A stretch of DNA of 36,932 nt from JAQVSH01 sp964451605 (GTDB taxonomy: Bacteria > Bacteroidota > Bacteroidia > Bacteroidales > UBA4181): assembly GCA_964451605.1 (NCBI GenBank), contig CAYVJA010000023.1, positions 1-36,932 of the forward strand, given 5' to 3'. Position 1 is the stretch's first letter. Each line of letters begins with the position of its first letter. The notes beneath the pieces were generated by a model. That model did no database searches. It was not told where the DNA came from and saw only the letters and a program-made list of their open reading frames with translations. This document shows positions 15,457-23,421 of this stretch, one piece after another. The position numbers were made by a program, and so were the translations under genes.

Positions 15457-16828
15457 CCGACTTACCGCCTCTGGCCAGAGAGGCAAAGATACCCGCAAAA
15501 CAGAGTAGGGTAAAAAGGAGAAAGGCAACCCGGATACTTTGCATAAAGGCCTCTTGGTTTTCGGTGTGAATGGGTTGGTTGCCCAAAAAGAGATGAATGG
15601 TGAGTGTGGCTAGCGCCATGCTCACCATTTGTCCTGTCAGGCGCATGGTGCCGATTGTGGCCGATGCTGTACCCAGGTTCTTTTTGTCGACCGAACTCAT
15701 CACCGCATGGGTATTGGGAGCAGAAAAGAGGCCAAAACCCAGACCCAGAATCATCAGCCCCGAAAGGACAAAGAGATGCGATGCGTCGGACGAAAGGAAG
15801 ACAAACAGGAGAAGCCCCAGGGTGGAAAGAGCCATCCCGCAGGAGGAAAGGATTCTGGCATCGAAGCGATCGGAGAGACGCCCCGACCAAAGCGAGGTCA
15901 GGGTCATGACAACGGGCTGAGCCACCAGCACCATCCCGGCCTCACCCGGAGTAAGCATCCGAATCTGCTGCAAGTAGAGACTTAACAGAAAGGTTACGCC
16001 AAACGTGGCTGCATAATTAATCAAAGCAGAGAGGTTAGAGAAGGCAAAGACCCGATTGTTCAGGAAGAGTTGCATGGAAAATACGGGATAGGCTTTCCGT
16101 TTTTCGTAGTGGCCAAAGAGGAGCAGACCGCCCGATCCGGCTACCGATAAAAGAAAACCCGTAAGGGTCGGTATGGTTGAGAGACCTATCATCATGGCCG
16201 AAAGCGAGGCCATATATAAGAGCGTGCCGGTCAGATCGAAGGTCTCCCTTGCCGGTTCATGCTCTTTCCCCTTCGAAAGAACACTTAGCATGATGGCAGT
16301 AACCAGAGCTCCGGCAGCCGTATTAATGTAAAAGAGACTCCTCCAGCCGAAATACTCTATAAGAACGCCTCCGAAGACAGGCGCTGCCGAAAGGCCCAGG
16401 TAAACAACAGCTACATTGTATCCCAACACCTTTCCCCTCTCTTGCGGCGGAAAGGCAGAGGTGAGGAGTGCCATGCCGGTTCCGAATACCAGGGCGCCAC
16501 CGGATCCCTGCAAAAACCGAAAAATAATGAGCCAGTCAGCCGATTGAGCCAAAGTGCAGAGAAATGCGCTTCCCGACATGACCACAACGCCCAGTGTGAA
16601 AATCCGATGACGTCCGGAGATGTCGGCCAGTTTTCCTGCAGGCAGCTGAAGCACAGCAGACGAGAGTAAAAAGGCCATAGCCACCCAGCTCAGAGTCACT
16701 GCCGACATGCCGAACTCACTACTGATGGCCGGTAGGGCAAGGTTCACTGCCGCACCCATAAACGGGTTAAAGAAGGAGATGAGAATTACCGAAAAGAGGG
16801 TCAGTCTCTTATAGGGATGATCCGACAT
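15440..16828 (-). CDS. MFS drug/proton antiporter of the DHA2 (EmrB/QacA-like) type
   Basis: A 462-residue inner-membrane transporter, expected to export drugs or metabolites using the proton gradient. Hydrophobic segments fill the protein and fit 14 helices. Family signs are N-L-A-L-P-A-I in the first helix, W-V-A-M-A-F-L-L (motif D region), the A-like loop G-K-L-A-D-I-S-G-R-H-R after helix 2, R-F-L-Q-G-S-G-G-A (motif B) in helix 4, and G-Y-N-V-A-V-V-Y-L-G..P-V-F-G-G (motif C) in helix 5. Substrate is unknown. It lies 13 bp downstream of the CHASE4 kinase on the same strand, so the two are probably one transcript, which hints that the kinase and exporter respond to the same compound (inference). 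Confidence 0.9.
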   Translation of the reverse strand: MSDHPYKRLTLFSVILISFFNPFMGAAVNLALPAISSEFGMSAVTLSWVAMAFLLSSAVLQLPAGKLADISGRHRIFTLGVVVMSGSAFLCTLAQSADWLIIFRFLQGSGGALVFGTGMALLTSAFPPQERGKVLGYNVAVVYLGLSAAPVFGGVLIEYFGWRSLFYINTAAGALVTAIMLSVLSKGKEHEPARETFDLTGTLLYMASLSAMMIGLSTIPTLTGFLLSVAGSGGLLLFGHYEKRKAYPVFSMQLFLNNRVFAFSNLSALINYAATFGVTFLLSLYLQQIRMLTPGEAGMVLVAQPVVMTLTSLWSGRLSDRFDARILSSCGMALSTLGLLLFVFLSSDASHLFVLSGLMILGLGFGLFSAPNTHAVMSSVDKKNLGTASATIGTMRLTGQMVSMALATLTIHLFLGNQPIHTENQEAFMQSIRVAFLLFTLLCFAGIFASLARGGKSATPTN

Positions 16829-16841
16829 ATGAAGTATATTC

Positions 16842-18539
16842 TCAGTTTTTCCGGGAGTTTGGCGTACTCTTAGGCAGTGTGAAGTAAAACTGTGACCCCT
16901 CTCCCTCTTTGCTCACCAGCCAAATCTTTCCTCCCATCAACTCCACATAGCCTTTGGTGATGGAGAGTCCCAGTCCTGCACCCCCATAAGGGTTCGACAG
17001 ACTATTATCTACCTGGACAAAACGGTCGAAAACGGCTGATAGTTTGTCGGCAGGAATCCCGATTCCGTAATCCTTTACATAGAATTCCAGCTCACTCTCT
17101 TTTTCCTGATAGCCCATGATAATCTCCTTGCTTTGGGAGTATTTAATGGCATTTTTTATCAGATTCATCAGGATCATGTGCAGCTTGTCTTTGTCTGTCA
17201 GGAAGAGATCTTCCCCGTCTTTGTTGCCTCTTTCCGAAAGAAGGGTTATCCCTTTCGATTCGGATTCGGGCTGGAAAAAGTGTTGCAGAAAATCGAACTC
17301 CTCGTTGAGATTTACCGGCATGGTGTTCACCTCTACCTGTCCTGCCTCTATTTTCGAAATATTGAGCAGATCGTTTATCATGCTCATAAGCCTGTCGCCG
17401 CTTTGCCGGATAATACTCAGATACTCTTTTTGCTCTTCTTTACTGAGGTCGGGATCGGATAAAAGGTCGGCAAATCCCAATATTCCGTTAACCGGAGTTC
17501 GGATTTCATGGCTCATATTGGCCAGAAAGGCCGTTTTTAATCGTTCATTCTCCAGGGCTATCTCTTTTGCGATCTTCAATTCGGCCTTTTGCCGGATATA
17601 CTGATCAAAGAGTTGTCCTATCTGTCCATATTCGCCGGGATAGCGTTTTAACAGCCTTACCAGCGACATCTTCTCACTTATTAGTATATCCGAGACCAGT
17701 TGCAGGGGGCGGCTAATCCATCGGCGAGTGGCGCGCTGAAACATAAATGCAATGAAGAGAAAAGTAAGAAAGAGAATCGATAGCATTAAGATGGTCATTT
17801 TCCGGTACATACGGAGCACTTCGTAATCCCGGCTGAAAAAGAGGTGCGCCACTTCGTCTCCCGTTACGCCGTGAAGAGGCAGATGAACCGATATTCGGCT
17901 GTTCGAGACGGGCAGTAAGGTATCGGGAGAGGAAAGAATGGTTAATTCCGAACTGGTTAACTGTTCTGCTTCATCCAGGTAGGATCGGTTCCAAAGATTT
18001 CCCACTGCCATAATACCGCGGGGAGGTGTGTTTTTTCGCGAAGGGTCGTTGGTGGGGTGGATGGTGGCTGCACTTAATTCCAGAAGTCCCGACGGGGTAT
18101 TCAGAAAAAAGTCCGCTGTGCGTTTCCGCACAATGGTGTCGAACATGGCGGCGGAGAGTACGCCTCTTTCCGAATATTCGTCCGATCCCGATTCAAAAAG
18201 CAGAGAACCCTTGCTATTCAGCAACACTACATAGTCGAAATGGAATGAGGCAATCAGGGTCTCAATATTATCCGTATACCATGTGGAATCGAACGGCTCG
18301 TTAACCACCTGGTAAAGTTCGTCCCAATAGGTGTAATCATTTACTACCCGGCTTTGGGTGGTACTCCGGAGTTTGAGTAACGAAGCCGCTTCAATGGCTA
18401 ACTGATTTTCCGAAGCCTCCACAAATATTCTCTCCTGCTTTTGGTTGAGCAGGAAGAGAATGGAGACGATAACCACAAAGAGGGCTGCTGTGGCTATCAG
18501 AAAACGTAGAATCCGATAATATATTCCCCGCGTTTTCAT
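16842..18539 (-). CDS. CHASE4-domain sensor histidine kinase
   Basis: A 565-residue sensor kinase. TM1 is at about 11-31 and TM2 at about 248-268. The periplasmic region between them carries the CHASE4 signature N-D-Y-T-Y-W-D-E-L-Y (68-77) with W..D-N at 87-91. A short HAMP-like and coiled linker precedes HisKA, with H344 in N-M-S-H-E-I-R-T-P. The HATPase domain shows N-L-I-K-N-A-I-K-Y-S, D-Y-G-I-G-I-P and G-A-G-L-G-L. There is no receiver domain and no adjacent response regulator. Two CTGATCAG palindromes lie upstream (18600 and 18631), the first overlapping a possible -7 box. It is the first gene of a unit with the MFS exporter. Confidence 0.93.
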   Translation of the reverse strand: MKTRGIYYRILRFLIATAALFVVIVSILFLLNQKQERIFVEASENQLAIEAASLLKLRSTTQSRVVNDYTYWDELYQVVNEPFDSTWYTDNIETLIASFHFDYVVLLNSKGSLLFESGSDEYSERGVLSAAMFDTIVRKRTADFFLNTPSGLLELSAATIHPTNDPSRKNTPPRGIMAVGNLWNRSYLDEAEQLTSSELTILSSPDTLLPVSNSRISVHLPLHGVTGDEVAHLFFSRDYEVLRMYRKMTILMLSILFLTFLFIAFMFQRATRRWISRPLQLVSDILISEKMSLVRLLKRYPGEYGQIGQLFDQYIRQKAELKIAKEIALENERLKTAFLANMSHEIRTPVNGILGFADLLSDPDLSKEEQKEYLSIIRQSGDRLMSMINDLLNISKIEAGQVEVNTMPVNLNEEFDFLQHFFQPESESKGITLLSERGNKDGEDLFLTDKDKLHMILMNLIKNAIKYSQSKEIIMGYQEKESELEFYVKDYGIGIPADKLSAVFDRFVQVDNSLSNPYGGAGLGLSITKGYVELMGGKIWLVSKEGEGSQFYFTLPKSTPNSRKN

Positions 18540-18599
18540 TTGACAGTGGTTTGTGCCGGTTTGGAGGTGCCTTCAGTCCTATATAAAGATACTACAAAT

Positions 18600-18638
18600 C
18601 TGATCAGATGTGGTTCTTATTTTGCATGAACTGATCAG
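18600..18638. promoter_or_regulatory. Two CTGATCAG palindromes 31 bp apart upstream of the CHASE4 kinase
   Basis: Perfect 8-bp palindromes occupy 18600-18607 and 18631-18638. The 31-bp spacing is close to three helical turns. On the minus strand the first overlaps CAGATTTG, a 7/8 match to TAnnTTTG, so the pair is placed like an operator for the kinase-exporter unit. The second touches the TorF stop codon. Chance cannot be excluded. Confidence 0.3.
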
Positions 18639-19351
18639 AGACTAATGGCGGCTGTAAGATAGAGGCTCTTTTTATTGGGATTCATAATGAGACTGATTTT
18701 CAGCGGAACCTCCCACTTTGGTGTAACCTGCAGGTTTCGGATTGCCGAACAACCCACATTTACAAACGATCCTTCGGTGCCGTAGTAGGTTCCTATGGGC
18801 TGATAACCGGAAAAAAATTGCAGGTCATATGATCCGATGCTGCAAAGGTACTGGAGCTCCAGATAGAGGCTCCTCTCTGTATCGGCACCATAAAAGAGGT
18901 AGCTGGTCAGGAAATTCACCGGGAAGGCTTCGCCTCCTGACAGGATCACATCTGCCAGCAACAGGTGCGTGGTTGTACTTTTTTTGTAATTGAAAATATC
19001 GGTTTCGAGCGTATCCGAAAAATTCCAGTAATCCCAAAGTTCGAACGTGACAGGGCCCAACGCTTTCGATAGATAGAAGTCGGTCTCCTGCCATCCTGCA
19101 CCATTGGTTTTGTACGATCCCCAGGTGCCCAGCGTAATTCCTTTCCAGGTAGCCGAAAGAGAGGGCTGGAGAGCCGGCGACTGGCCGTACTCCTGACCCC
19201 GAAAAATATACCGGCTAACCAGATCGACTCCGGCTTCAAAAGAGACAGAAGAGGAATTTTGGTTTTCGGTCTCTTTTTGTTGCTGAGCAAAGAGGGTTCC
19301 TGTCATAAGCCATGTAAGCGAAACAAGCGTAAAGAAAAGGGGGCGAACCAT
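18635..19351 (-). CDS. TorF-family putative porin
   Basis: A 238-residue outer-membrane beta-barrel protein of the TorF/TIGR02001 kind. A signal peptide (1-22, ending F-A-Q) is followed by the typical first strand region V-D-L-V-S-R-Y-I-F-R-G and S-P-A-L-Q-P-S. The rest is alternating aromatic/polar strands. The last residues Y-L-T-A-A-I-S-L fit a closing barrel strand without a strict terminal aromatic. Family members are annotated as porins by similarity only, so cargo is unknown. It stands alone between a divergent hybrid kinase and the downstream CHASE4 kinase, with its own predicted -7 box. Confidence 0.85.
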   Translation of the reverse strand: MVRPLFFTLVSLTWLMTGTLFAQQQKETENQNSSSVSFEAGVDLVSRYIFRGQEYGQSPALQPSLSATWKGITLGTWGSYKTNGAGWQETDFYLSKALGPVTFELWDYWNFSDTLETDIFNYKKSTTTHLLLADVILSGGEAFPVNFLTSYLFYGADTERSLYLELQYLCSIGSYDLQFFSGYQPIGTYYGTEGSFVNVGCSAIRNLQVTPKWEVPLKISLIMNPNKKSLYLTAAISL

Positions 19352-19398
19352 ACTACTGATAATGAAATTGTGCGCTTTAATTGTCGAAAGAACAGGCG

Positions 19399-19406
19399 CA
19401 AATGTA
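19399..19406 (-). promoter_or_regulatory. candidate -7 promoter element of the TorF-family gene
   Basis: Read on the minus strand this is TACATTTG, a full match to TAnnTTTG, about 48 bp from the start codon. The -33 box is not clear. Confidence 0.38.
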
Positions 19407-19619
19407 TGAAATCTCGTCGTAACACAGTTGCTATTCGACAGGGATTCCCTTGCCGGTGTTCAAAGAGTTTTCAAATGGAGAGAAGTACTAAAAAGAGAGA
19501 CGAAAGTTTGAATTTGGGTTGGGTGTTCTGTATCTTTACTCTGAGTTGGGGGTCAAAGAATTCTGCCCTCTGATGTTTTTGCCGGACGGCGTTCTGACAA
19601 ATCTCTTTAATGTCGCGTT

Positions 19620-21542
19620 ATGAAGGAGAAGAGGTATAAAATCCTACTGGTCGAAGATGATCTGGCGGATGCCGAGTTCAATCGACTTGAGGCGGAAAAA
19701 GTGTTACCTGATTGTGAGTTTCGGGTGGTTGCAACCGAGGTTGATTTTTTTGAGGCGTTATCCGGATTTGCGCCCGATTTGATTTTGTCCGATTACTCAA
19801 TGCCCGGTTTCAGCGGAATGGCAGCGCTTAAACATACCCTTCGCGAATCGCCCTCTACCCCTTTTATTATTGTTACCGGTTCGGTCGACGAGGATACGGC
19901 TGTTGATTGTATTCTGGCAGGAGCCACCAATTATGTGGTTAAGCAACAACTGAAGCGTCTGGGTCCGGCTATTTTGCACGCCCTTGATGAAAAAGAGAAA
20001 AACGAGGAGCGGATCCGATCGGATAAGGCTTTGAAAGAGAGTGAAGAACGATTTCGCTCGTTGTTTCACAACAACCTGCTGGTGATGATTTTGATTAACC
20101 CCGAAGATGGATCGCTGCTCGATGTAAATCCGGCAGCGGAGCAGTTTTTTGGGATGAGCCGTGAAGAGTTGCTCTCCTCTTCGTTGTTCGATATGATTGA
20201 GACTGACGGAGCAACGCTTGCCGATATTCGGGAAGAGTTATTGGCAGGACGTCGGTTTTTTGAGTTTTTGCTTCGGACCCCCGGAGGAGAATCCAGAGAG
20301 ATAGAGGTTTACGGCAGCCGGATATCGGTGGGCGACCGACTGGTTCTTTATGCGGTAGTACACGACATTTCCGAACGAAAGGCGATGTTACAAGAGTTAA
20401 TTTCGGCCAAAGAGCGGGCCGAAGAGAGCGATAAGTTAAAAACCGCTTTCCTGCAAAACCTATCGCACGAAATTCGCACGCCAATGAACGGTATTTTGGG
20501 CTTTACGCGCTTATTGCAGTTTGAGGGGATTTCGGCAGAGAGCAGGAACAGCTATTTTGCCATGATCGAAGAGTCGGGCGAGCGGCTGATAAATATTATT
20601 AACGATTTGGTCGACATTGCCAAGATTGAGACAGGCCAGATCAACGTGACTCCCGGATGGTTTATGTTCGATGAGGAGCTCGACCGTCTTTTTACACGGT
20701 TCGAAACGCCGGCTCGCGAAAAGGGACTCTCTCTCCTCATGCATCGCCCCGCATCGGGTATAGGCCGTTTGCTTTTGGCCGACCGTAGCCGGTGGATACA
20801 AATTCTCACGAATCTGTTAAAGAATGCAGTTAAATATACGGCATCGGGTTCCATTACAATGGGATACAGGTTTGCAGATTCGCAAGTGGAATTTTTTGTC
20901 ACAGATACAGGGGTGGGTATCGATCCCCAATATGGACAGCTTATTTTCGATCGCTTCCGGCAGATTGACTCTTCGAACCGGGGACATGAGGGAACAGGTC
21001 TCGGACTTGCCATCTCAAAGGCGTATGCCGAAAAGATGGGTGGCTCTATTCGCTATGAATCGGAACCGGGAAAGGGAACTACCTTCATCTTTGCTCTCCC
21101 GCATACAAAACCCGAGACCGGATCGGATGATGCCCACGGAAAGGCTTCGGCTGAGACAGAGAATTCCAGGCCCGATCCGCTGGTATTGGTTGTGGACGAT
21201 GACGAGACTTCCGGTTTGCTGTTGCACCATATGCTATCGAGAGAGCATATCAGAGTCCTCCTGGCAGGAAGTGGCGAGCAGGCCATCTCTTATGTAGGCT
21301 CTCATCCGGACATCTGCCTGGTTCTTATGGATATCAAGATGCCTGTAATGGATGGGTACGAAGCCGCACAAAAGGTAAGGGAAATTCGGTCGGAACTGCC
21401 CGTAATTGCTCAGACAGCTTATGCCAATGCATTCGACCGGGAACGAATTCTGGCAAGCGGTTTCGATGATTTTATCTCGAAACCCATCATCAAAAAGGAG
21501 CTGCTCTCAAAAATGGAGCGGTTTCTTCGGCCGAAATCGTAA
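19620..21542 (+). CDS. Hybrid histidine kinase (REC-PAS-HisKA-HATPase-REC)
   Basis: A 640-residue soluble hybrid kinase without membrane segments. A first receiver domain (5-122) has acidic D13-D14, phospho-acceptor D58 in L-S-D-Y-S-M-P and conserved K108. A coiled linker is followed by a PAS domain (about 140-255, V-V-H-D-I-S-E-R-K end). HisKA carries H283 in N-L-S-H-E-I-R-T-P. The HATPase domain (about 385-495) shows N-L-L-K-N-A-V-K-Y, D-T-G-V-G-I and G-T-G-L-G-L. A second receiver (520-637) has D571 in L-M-D-I-K-M-P and K621. Two receivers, one before and one after the kinase core, suggest it takes phosphate from another kinase and relays it onward. No Hpt or output protein is adjacent. 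The 268-bp upstream region is shared with the divergent TorF gene. Confidence 0.95.
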   Translation: MKEKRYKILLVEDDLADAEFNRLEAEKVLPDCEFRVVATEVDFFEALSGFAPDLILSDYSMPGFSGMAALKHTLRESPSTPFIIVTGSVDEDTAVDCILAGATNYVVKQQLKRLGPAILHALDEKEKNEERIRSDKALKESEERFRSLFHNNLLVMILINPEDGSLLDVNPAAEQFFGMSREELLSSSLFDMIETDGATLADIREELLAGRRFFEFLLRTPGGESREIEVYGSRISVGDRLVLYAVVHDISERKAMLQELISAKERAEESDKLKTAFLQNLSHEIRTPMNGILGFTRLLQFEGISAESRNSYFAMIEESGERLINIINDLVDIAKIETGQINVTPGWFMFDEELDRLFTRFETPAREKGLSLLMHRPASGIGRLLLADRSRWIQILTNLLKNAVKYTASGSITMGYRFADSQVEFFVTDTGVGIDPQYGQLIFDRFRQIDSSNRGHEGTGLGLAISKAYAEKMGGSIRYESEPGKGTTFIFALPHTKPETGSDDAHGKASAETENSRPDPLVLVVDDDETSGLLLHHMLSREHIRVLLAGSGEQAISYVGSHPDICLVLMDIKMPVMDGYEAAQKVREIRSELPVIAQTAYANAFDRERILASGFDDFISKPIIKKELLSKMERFLRPKS

Positions 21543-21575
21543 CATAGGTTACATGTCCGGGCTATATGAATGGTC

Positions 21576-21583
21576 TATATTTG
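21576..21583 (+). promoter_or_regulatory. candidate -7 promoter element of the cupin gene
   Basis: TATATTTG is a full match to TAnnTTTG. It lies after the hybrid-kinase stop and about 36 bp before the cupin ATG, so the cupin probably has its own promoter. Confidence 0.42.
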
Positions 21584-21618
21584 CCGGTAGAGACTTTTCA
21601 TGTAAAAATTTGAAGCGC

Positions 21619-21951
21619 ATGGCAACAAACGAGGTAGAAAAAGGAGTAGTTTTTAACTACAATGAGATGATTGGCTACGCCGAAAAGGCAGTGGTCAGCA
21701 AACATATTGTGAAGAAAGAGACCGGGAATATTTCGCTTTTCTCGTTCGATAAAGGTGAGGGGCTCAGCGAGCATACTGCACCTTTCGATGCGGTGGTGTC
21801 GGTGGTCGACGGGAAAGCAGAAGTGACCATTGACGGGGTTCCCCATCTGGTTTCGGCCGGTGAAACCATCGTTATGCCCGCCGGGATACCCCATGCCTTG
21901 CAGGCCGTAGAGCGGTTTAAGATGGTTCTGACAATGATTCGCAGCAACTAG
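21619..21951 (+). CDS. Small single-domain cupin protein
   Basis: A 110-residue protein with one cupin beta-barrel. Motif 1 reads G-E-G-L-S-E-H-T-A-P-F-D-A-V-V-S-V-V-D-G: the first His is present but the second His of the usual H-x-H is Ala. Motif 2 is G-E-T-I-V-M-P-A-G-I-P-H-A-L, with its His kept. A metal site would therefore be reduced. The S-L-F-S-F-D-K-G start and the V-E-R-F-K-M-V-L-T-M-I end match a common family of stand-alone cupins in anaerobes with no settled role. The start is set by the cupin boundaries and the promoter at 21576; the same frame is open upstream but overlaps the kinase gene. Confidence 0.88.
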   Translation: MATNEVEKGVVFNYNEMIGYAEKAVVSKHIVKKETGNISLFSFDKGEGLSEHTAPFDAVVSVVDGKAEVTIDGVPHLVSAGETIVMPAGIPHALQAVERFKMVLTMIRSN

Positions 21952-21975
21952 AGAATGGCGAAAAAAATATTCTCT
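21950..21975. terminator. weak inverted repeat between convergent genes
   Basis: AGAGAAT (21950-21956) and ATTCTCT (21969-21975) form a 7-bp A/T-rich stem around a loop containing seven As. It lies exactly between the cupin stop and the convergent serine-hydrolase stop. The U-run is in the loop rather than after the stem, so this is at best a weak bidirectional terminator. Confidence 0.25.
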
Positions 21976-23297
21976 TACCGGGAAACGGCAACCTCTGCTT
22001 CCCGGAAGAGATCTCTTTCGGGCCACGCTTTCACACTTTGCAGGCCTCTTTCTACGGTCTGATCAATCCGTGAGGTGAAGCTGGCTCCACGCCACGATCC
22101 TGTGTTGGTTACAAATGCCCAGGTGTATCCGTTGGGTTGACGTTTTATGATGGCACTGGTTCCTGACAGGGTACCCGTTCGTTTCCAGATTCCGTTGTCT
22201 TGTGTTTGCATCCAGCCAATCGGAAGGCTGTTTTCCTGATCCCGGGTCATTAGCCGGATGGTTTCGGGGCGCAGAATATCGGGGATAGTGGGATCGCCAT
22301 CGATCGATGCCACAAATAGCAGCAGTTCGGTGGGGGAGGCAACCCAGGCGCCGGCCCCGTAAAGCCCGTGAATGTCCGATCCGCCATTACACTTCTCAAC
22401 CATCTCTCCGCTTCCGTCTACCGCCGGAACCTTTTCGGCCGCTGCTGTTTCGTAATAGGCCACCTCATTGGCAAAATGTTCCTCTTTCCGGTTGTTCCCC
22501 AGGTGCATATCGAAACAACCGGCCGGAGCCAATACCTCTTCGCGGATATAGGTTTCATACCCCTTCCCGCTCACCTTTTCGATAATCAGTGAGAGAATGG
22601 CATAACCCAGATTGGAGTAGGAGGTGCCCTGGCCCGGAGTGTACCCCAGGGGATAGGAGAGTTCGTTGGCTACTACAGTTTCCAGACGCAGAGGAAGCGG
22701 AGCCTTCATTCTCCGGGCAATATCGAGTGTCGAAAACATCGGGTCGCCTCGCCGAAGCGAGAAACCTCCCTGATGCCGCAACAGATGTTCTACGGTAACC
22801 GAGCAGTATCGCTTGTCTTTAAACCTACAGAAGAGGGAGTCGTTTAGGATGCCGTCCGGGCCAAAAACCTTCTGGTTAAGTTGAATTCGCCCCTCTTCAT
22901 GAAGTTTCATGATTCCGGCAGCCGTAATCAGTTTAGATACGGAGGCAATTCTGAAAATATGCTGTACATCGGTTGGAATGGAATCTTCGGTATCGGCATA
23001 GCCGAATCCCTTGCTATACACCAGTTTGCCATCTTTCATGATGGCAAGAGAGGCACCTCTTATCTCGTTCTGACGCAGAAAGAGGTCGATGGTTTTCTCC
23101 ATTCTCCGGGTCTCCTCAAGATCCGAAAGTTGATTCGATAGCAGGTAATGAATGGGGGTTGGAGGGGGAGTGGAGTTTTCTACCGGTTGGACCTCCCGGC
23201 CGTTGGCCGTGATACGTAGCCCAAGCACCGCGAAGCCCGCGAGGATAAATAGTGCCCAAATGAGGAAAATGCGCGAAGCACCGGGTTTAGAACTCAT
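21975..23297 (-). CDS. Membrane-anchored serine beta-lactamase-like hydrolase
   Basis: A 440-residue serine hydrolase of the beta-lactamase/class C-like family. An N-terminal membrane anchor (about 9-28) has no Cys lipobox, so the catalytic domain is held at the periplasmic face of the inner membrane. A Pro/Thr linker precedes the domain. Motifs are complete: S-V-S-K (119-122, nucleophile S119), Y-S-N (227-229), and a third motif near R-T-G-T-L-S-G-T in the C-terminal part. The order fits D-aminopeptidase-, esterase- or PBP4*-like relatives; substrate is unknown. It differs from the other serine hydrolase in the window by anchor type and by its intact Y-S-N. It is monocistronic by layout, with a predicted -7 box just upstream. 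Confidence 0.88.
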   Translation of the reverse strand: MSSKPGASRIFLIWALFILAGFAVLGLRITANGREVQPVENSTPPPTPIHYLLSNQLSDLEETRRMEKTIDLFLRQNEIRGASLAIMKDGKLVYSKGFGYADTEDSIPTDVQHIFRIASVSKLITAAGIMKLHEEGRIQLNQKVFGPDGILNDSLFCRFKDKRYCSVTVEHLLRHQGGFSLRRGDPMFSTLDIARRMKAPLPLRLETVVANELSYPLGYTPGQGTSYSNLGYAILSLIIEKVSGKGYETYIREEVLAPAGCFDMHLGNNRKEEHFANEVAYYETAAAEKVPAVDGSGEMVEKCNGGSDIHGLYGAGAWVASPTELLLFVASIDGDPTIPDILRPETIRLMTRDQENSLPIGWMQTQDNGIWKRTGTLSGTSAIIKRQPNGYTWAFVTNTGSWRGASFTSRIDQTVERGLQSVKAWPERDLFREAEVAVSR

Positions 23298-23337
23298 GCA
23301 CCCTTCTTTAGAAGTTCGGAAATCTGCTCTTATTCCA

Positions 23338-23345
23338 CAAAAATA
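23338..23345 (-). promoter_or_regulatory. candidate -7 promoter element of the second serine hydrolase
   Basis: Read on the minus strand this is TATTTTTG, a full match to TAnnTTTG, about 41 bp upstream of the start codon. No -33 TTTG is evident. Confidence 0.4.
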
Positions 23346-23421
23346 GAATTATTGGCTGGATATGACGACTCTTTTTCCTGTTGATTCGCGCCTGAGAGCC
23401 ATTTTTAGCATTTTTTTGCAC

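Noticed and set aside
21406..21618. 71-residue extension of the cupin protein
   Set aside because: It overlaps the end of the hybrid-kinase gene in another frame, and a full TAnnTTTG box lies at 21576, after the extension would begin.
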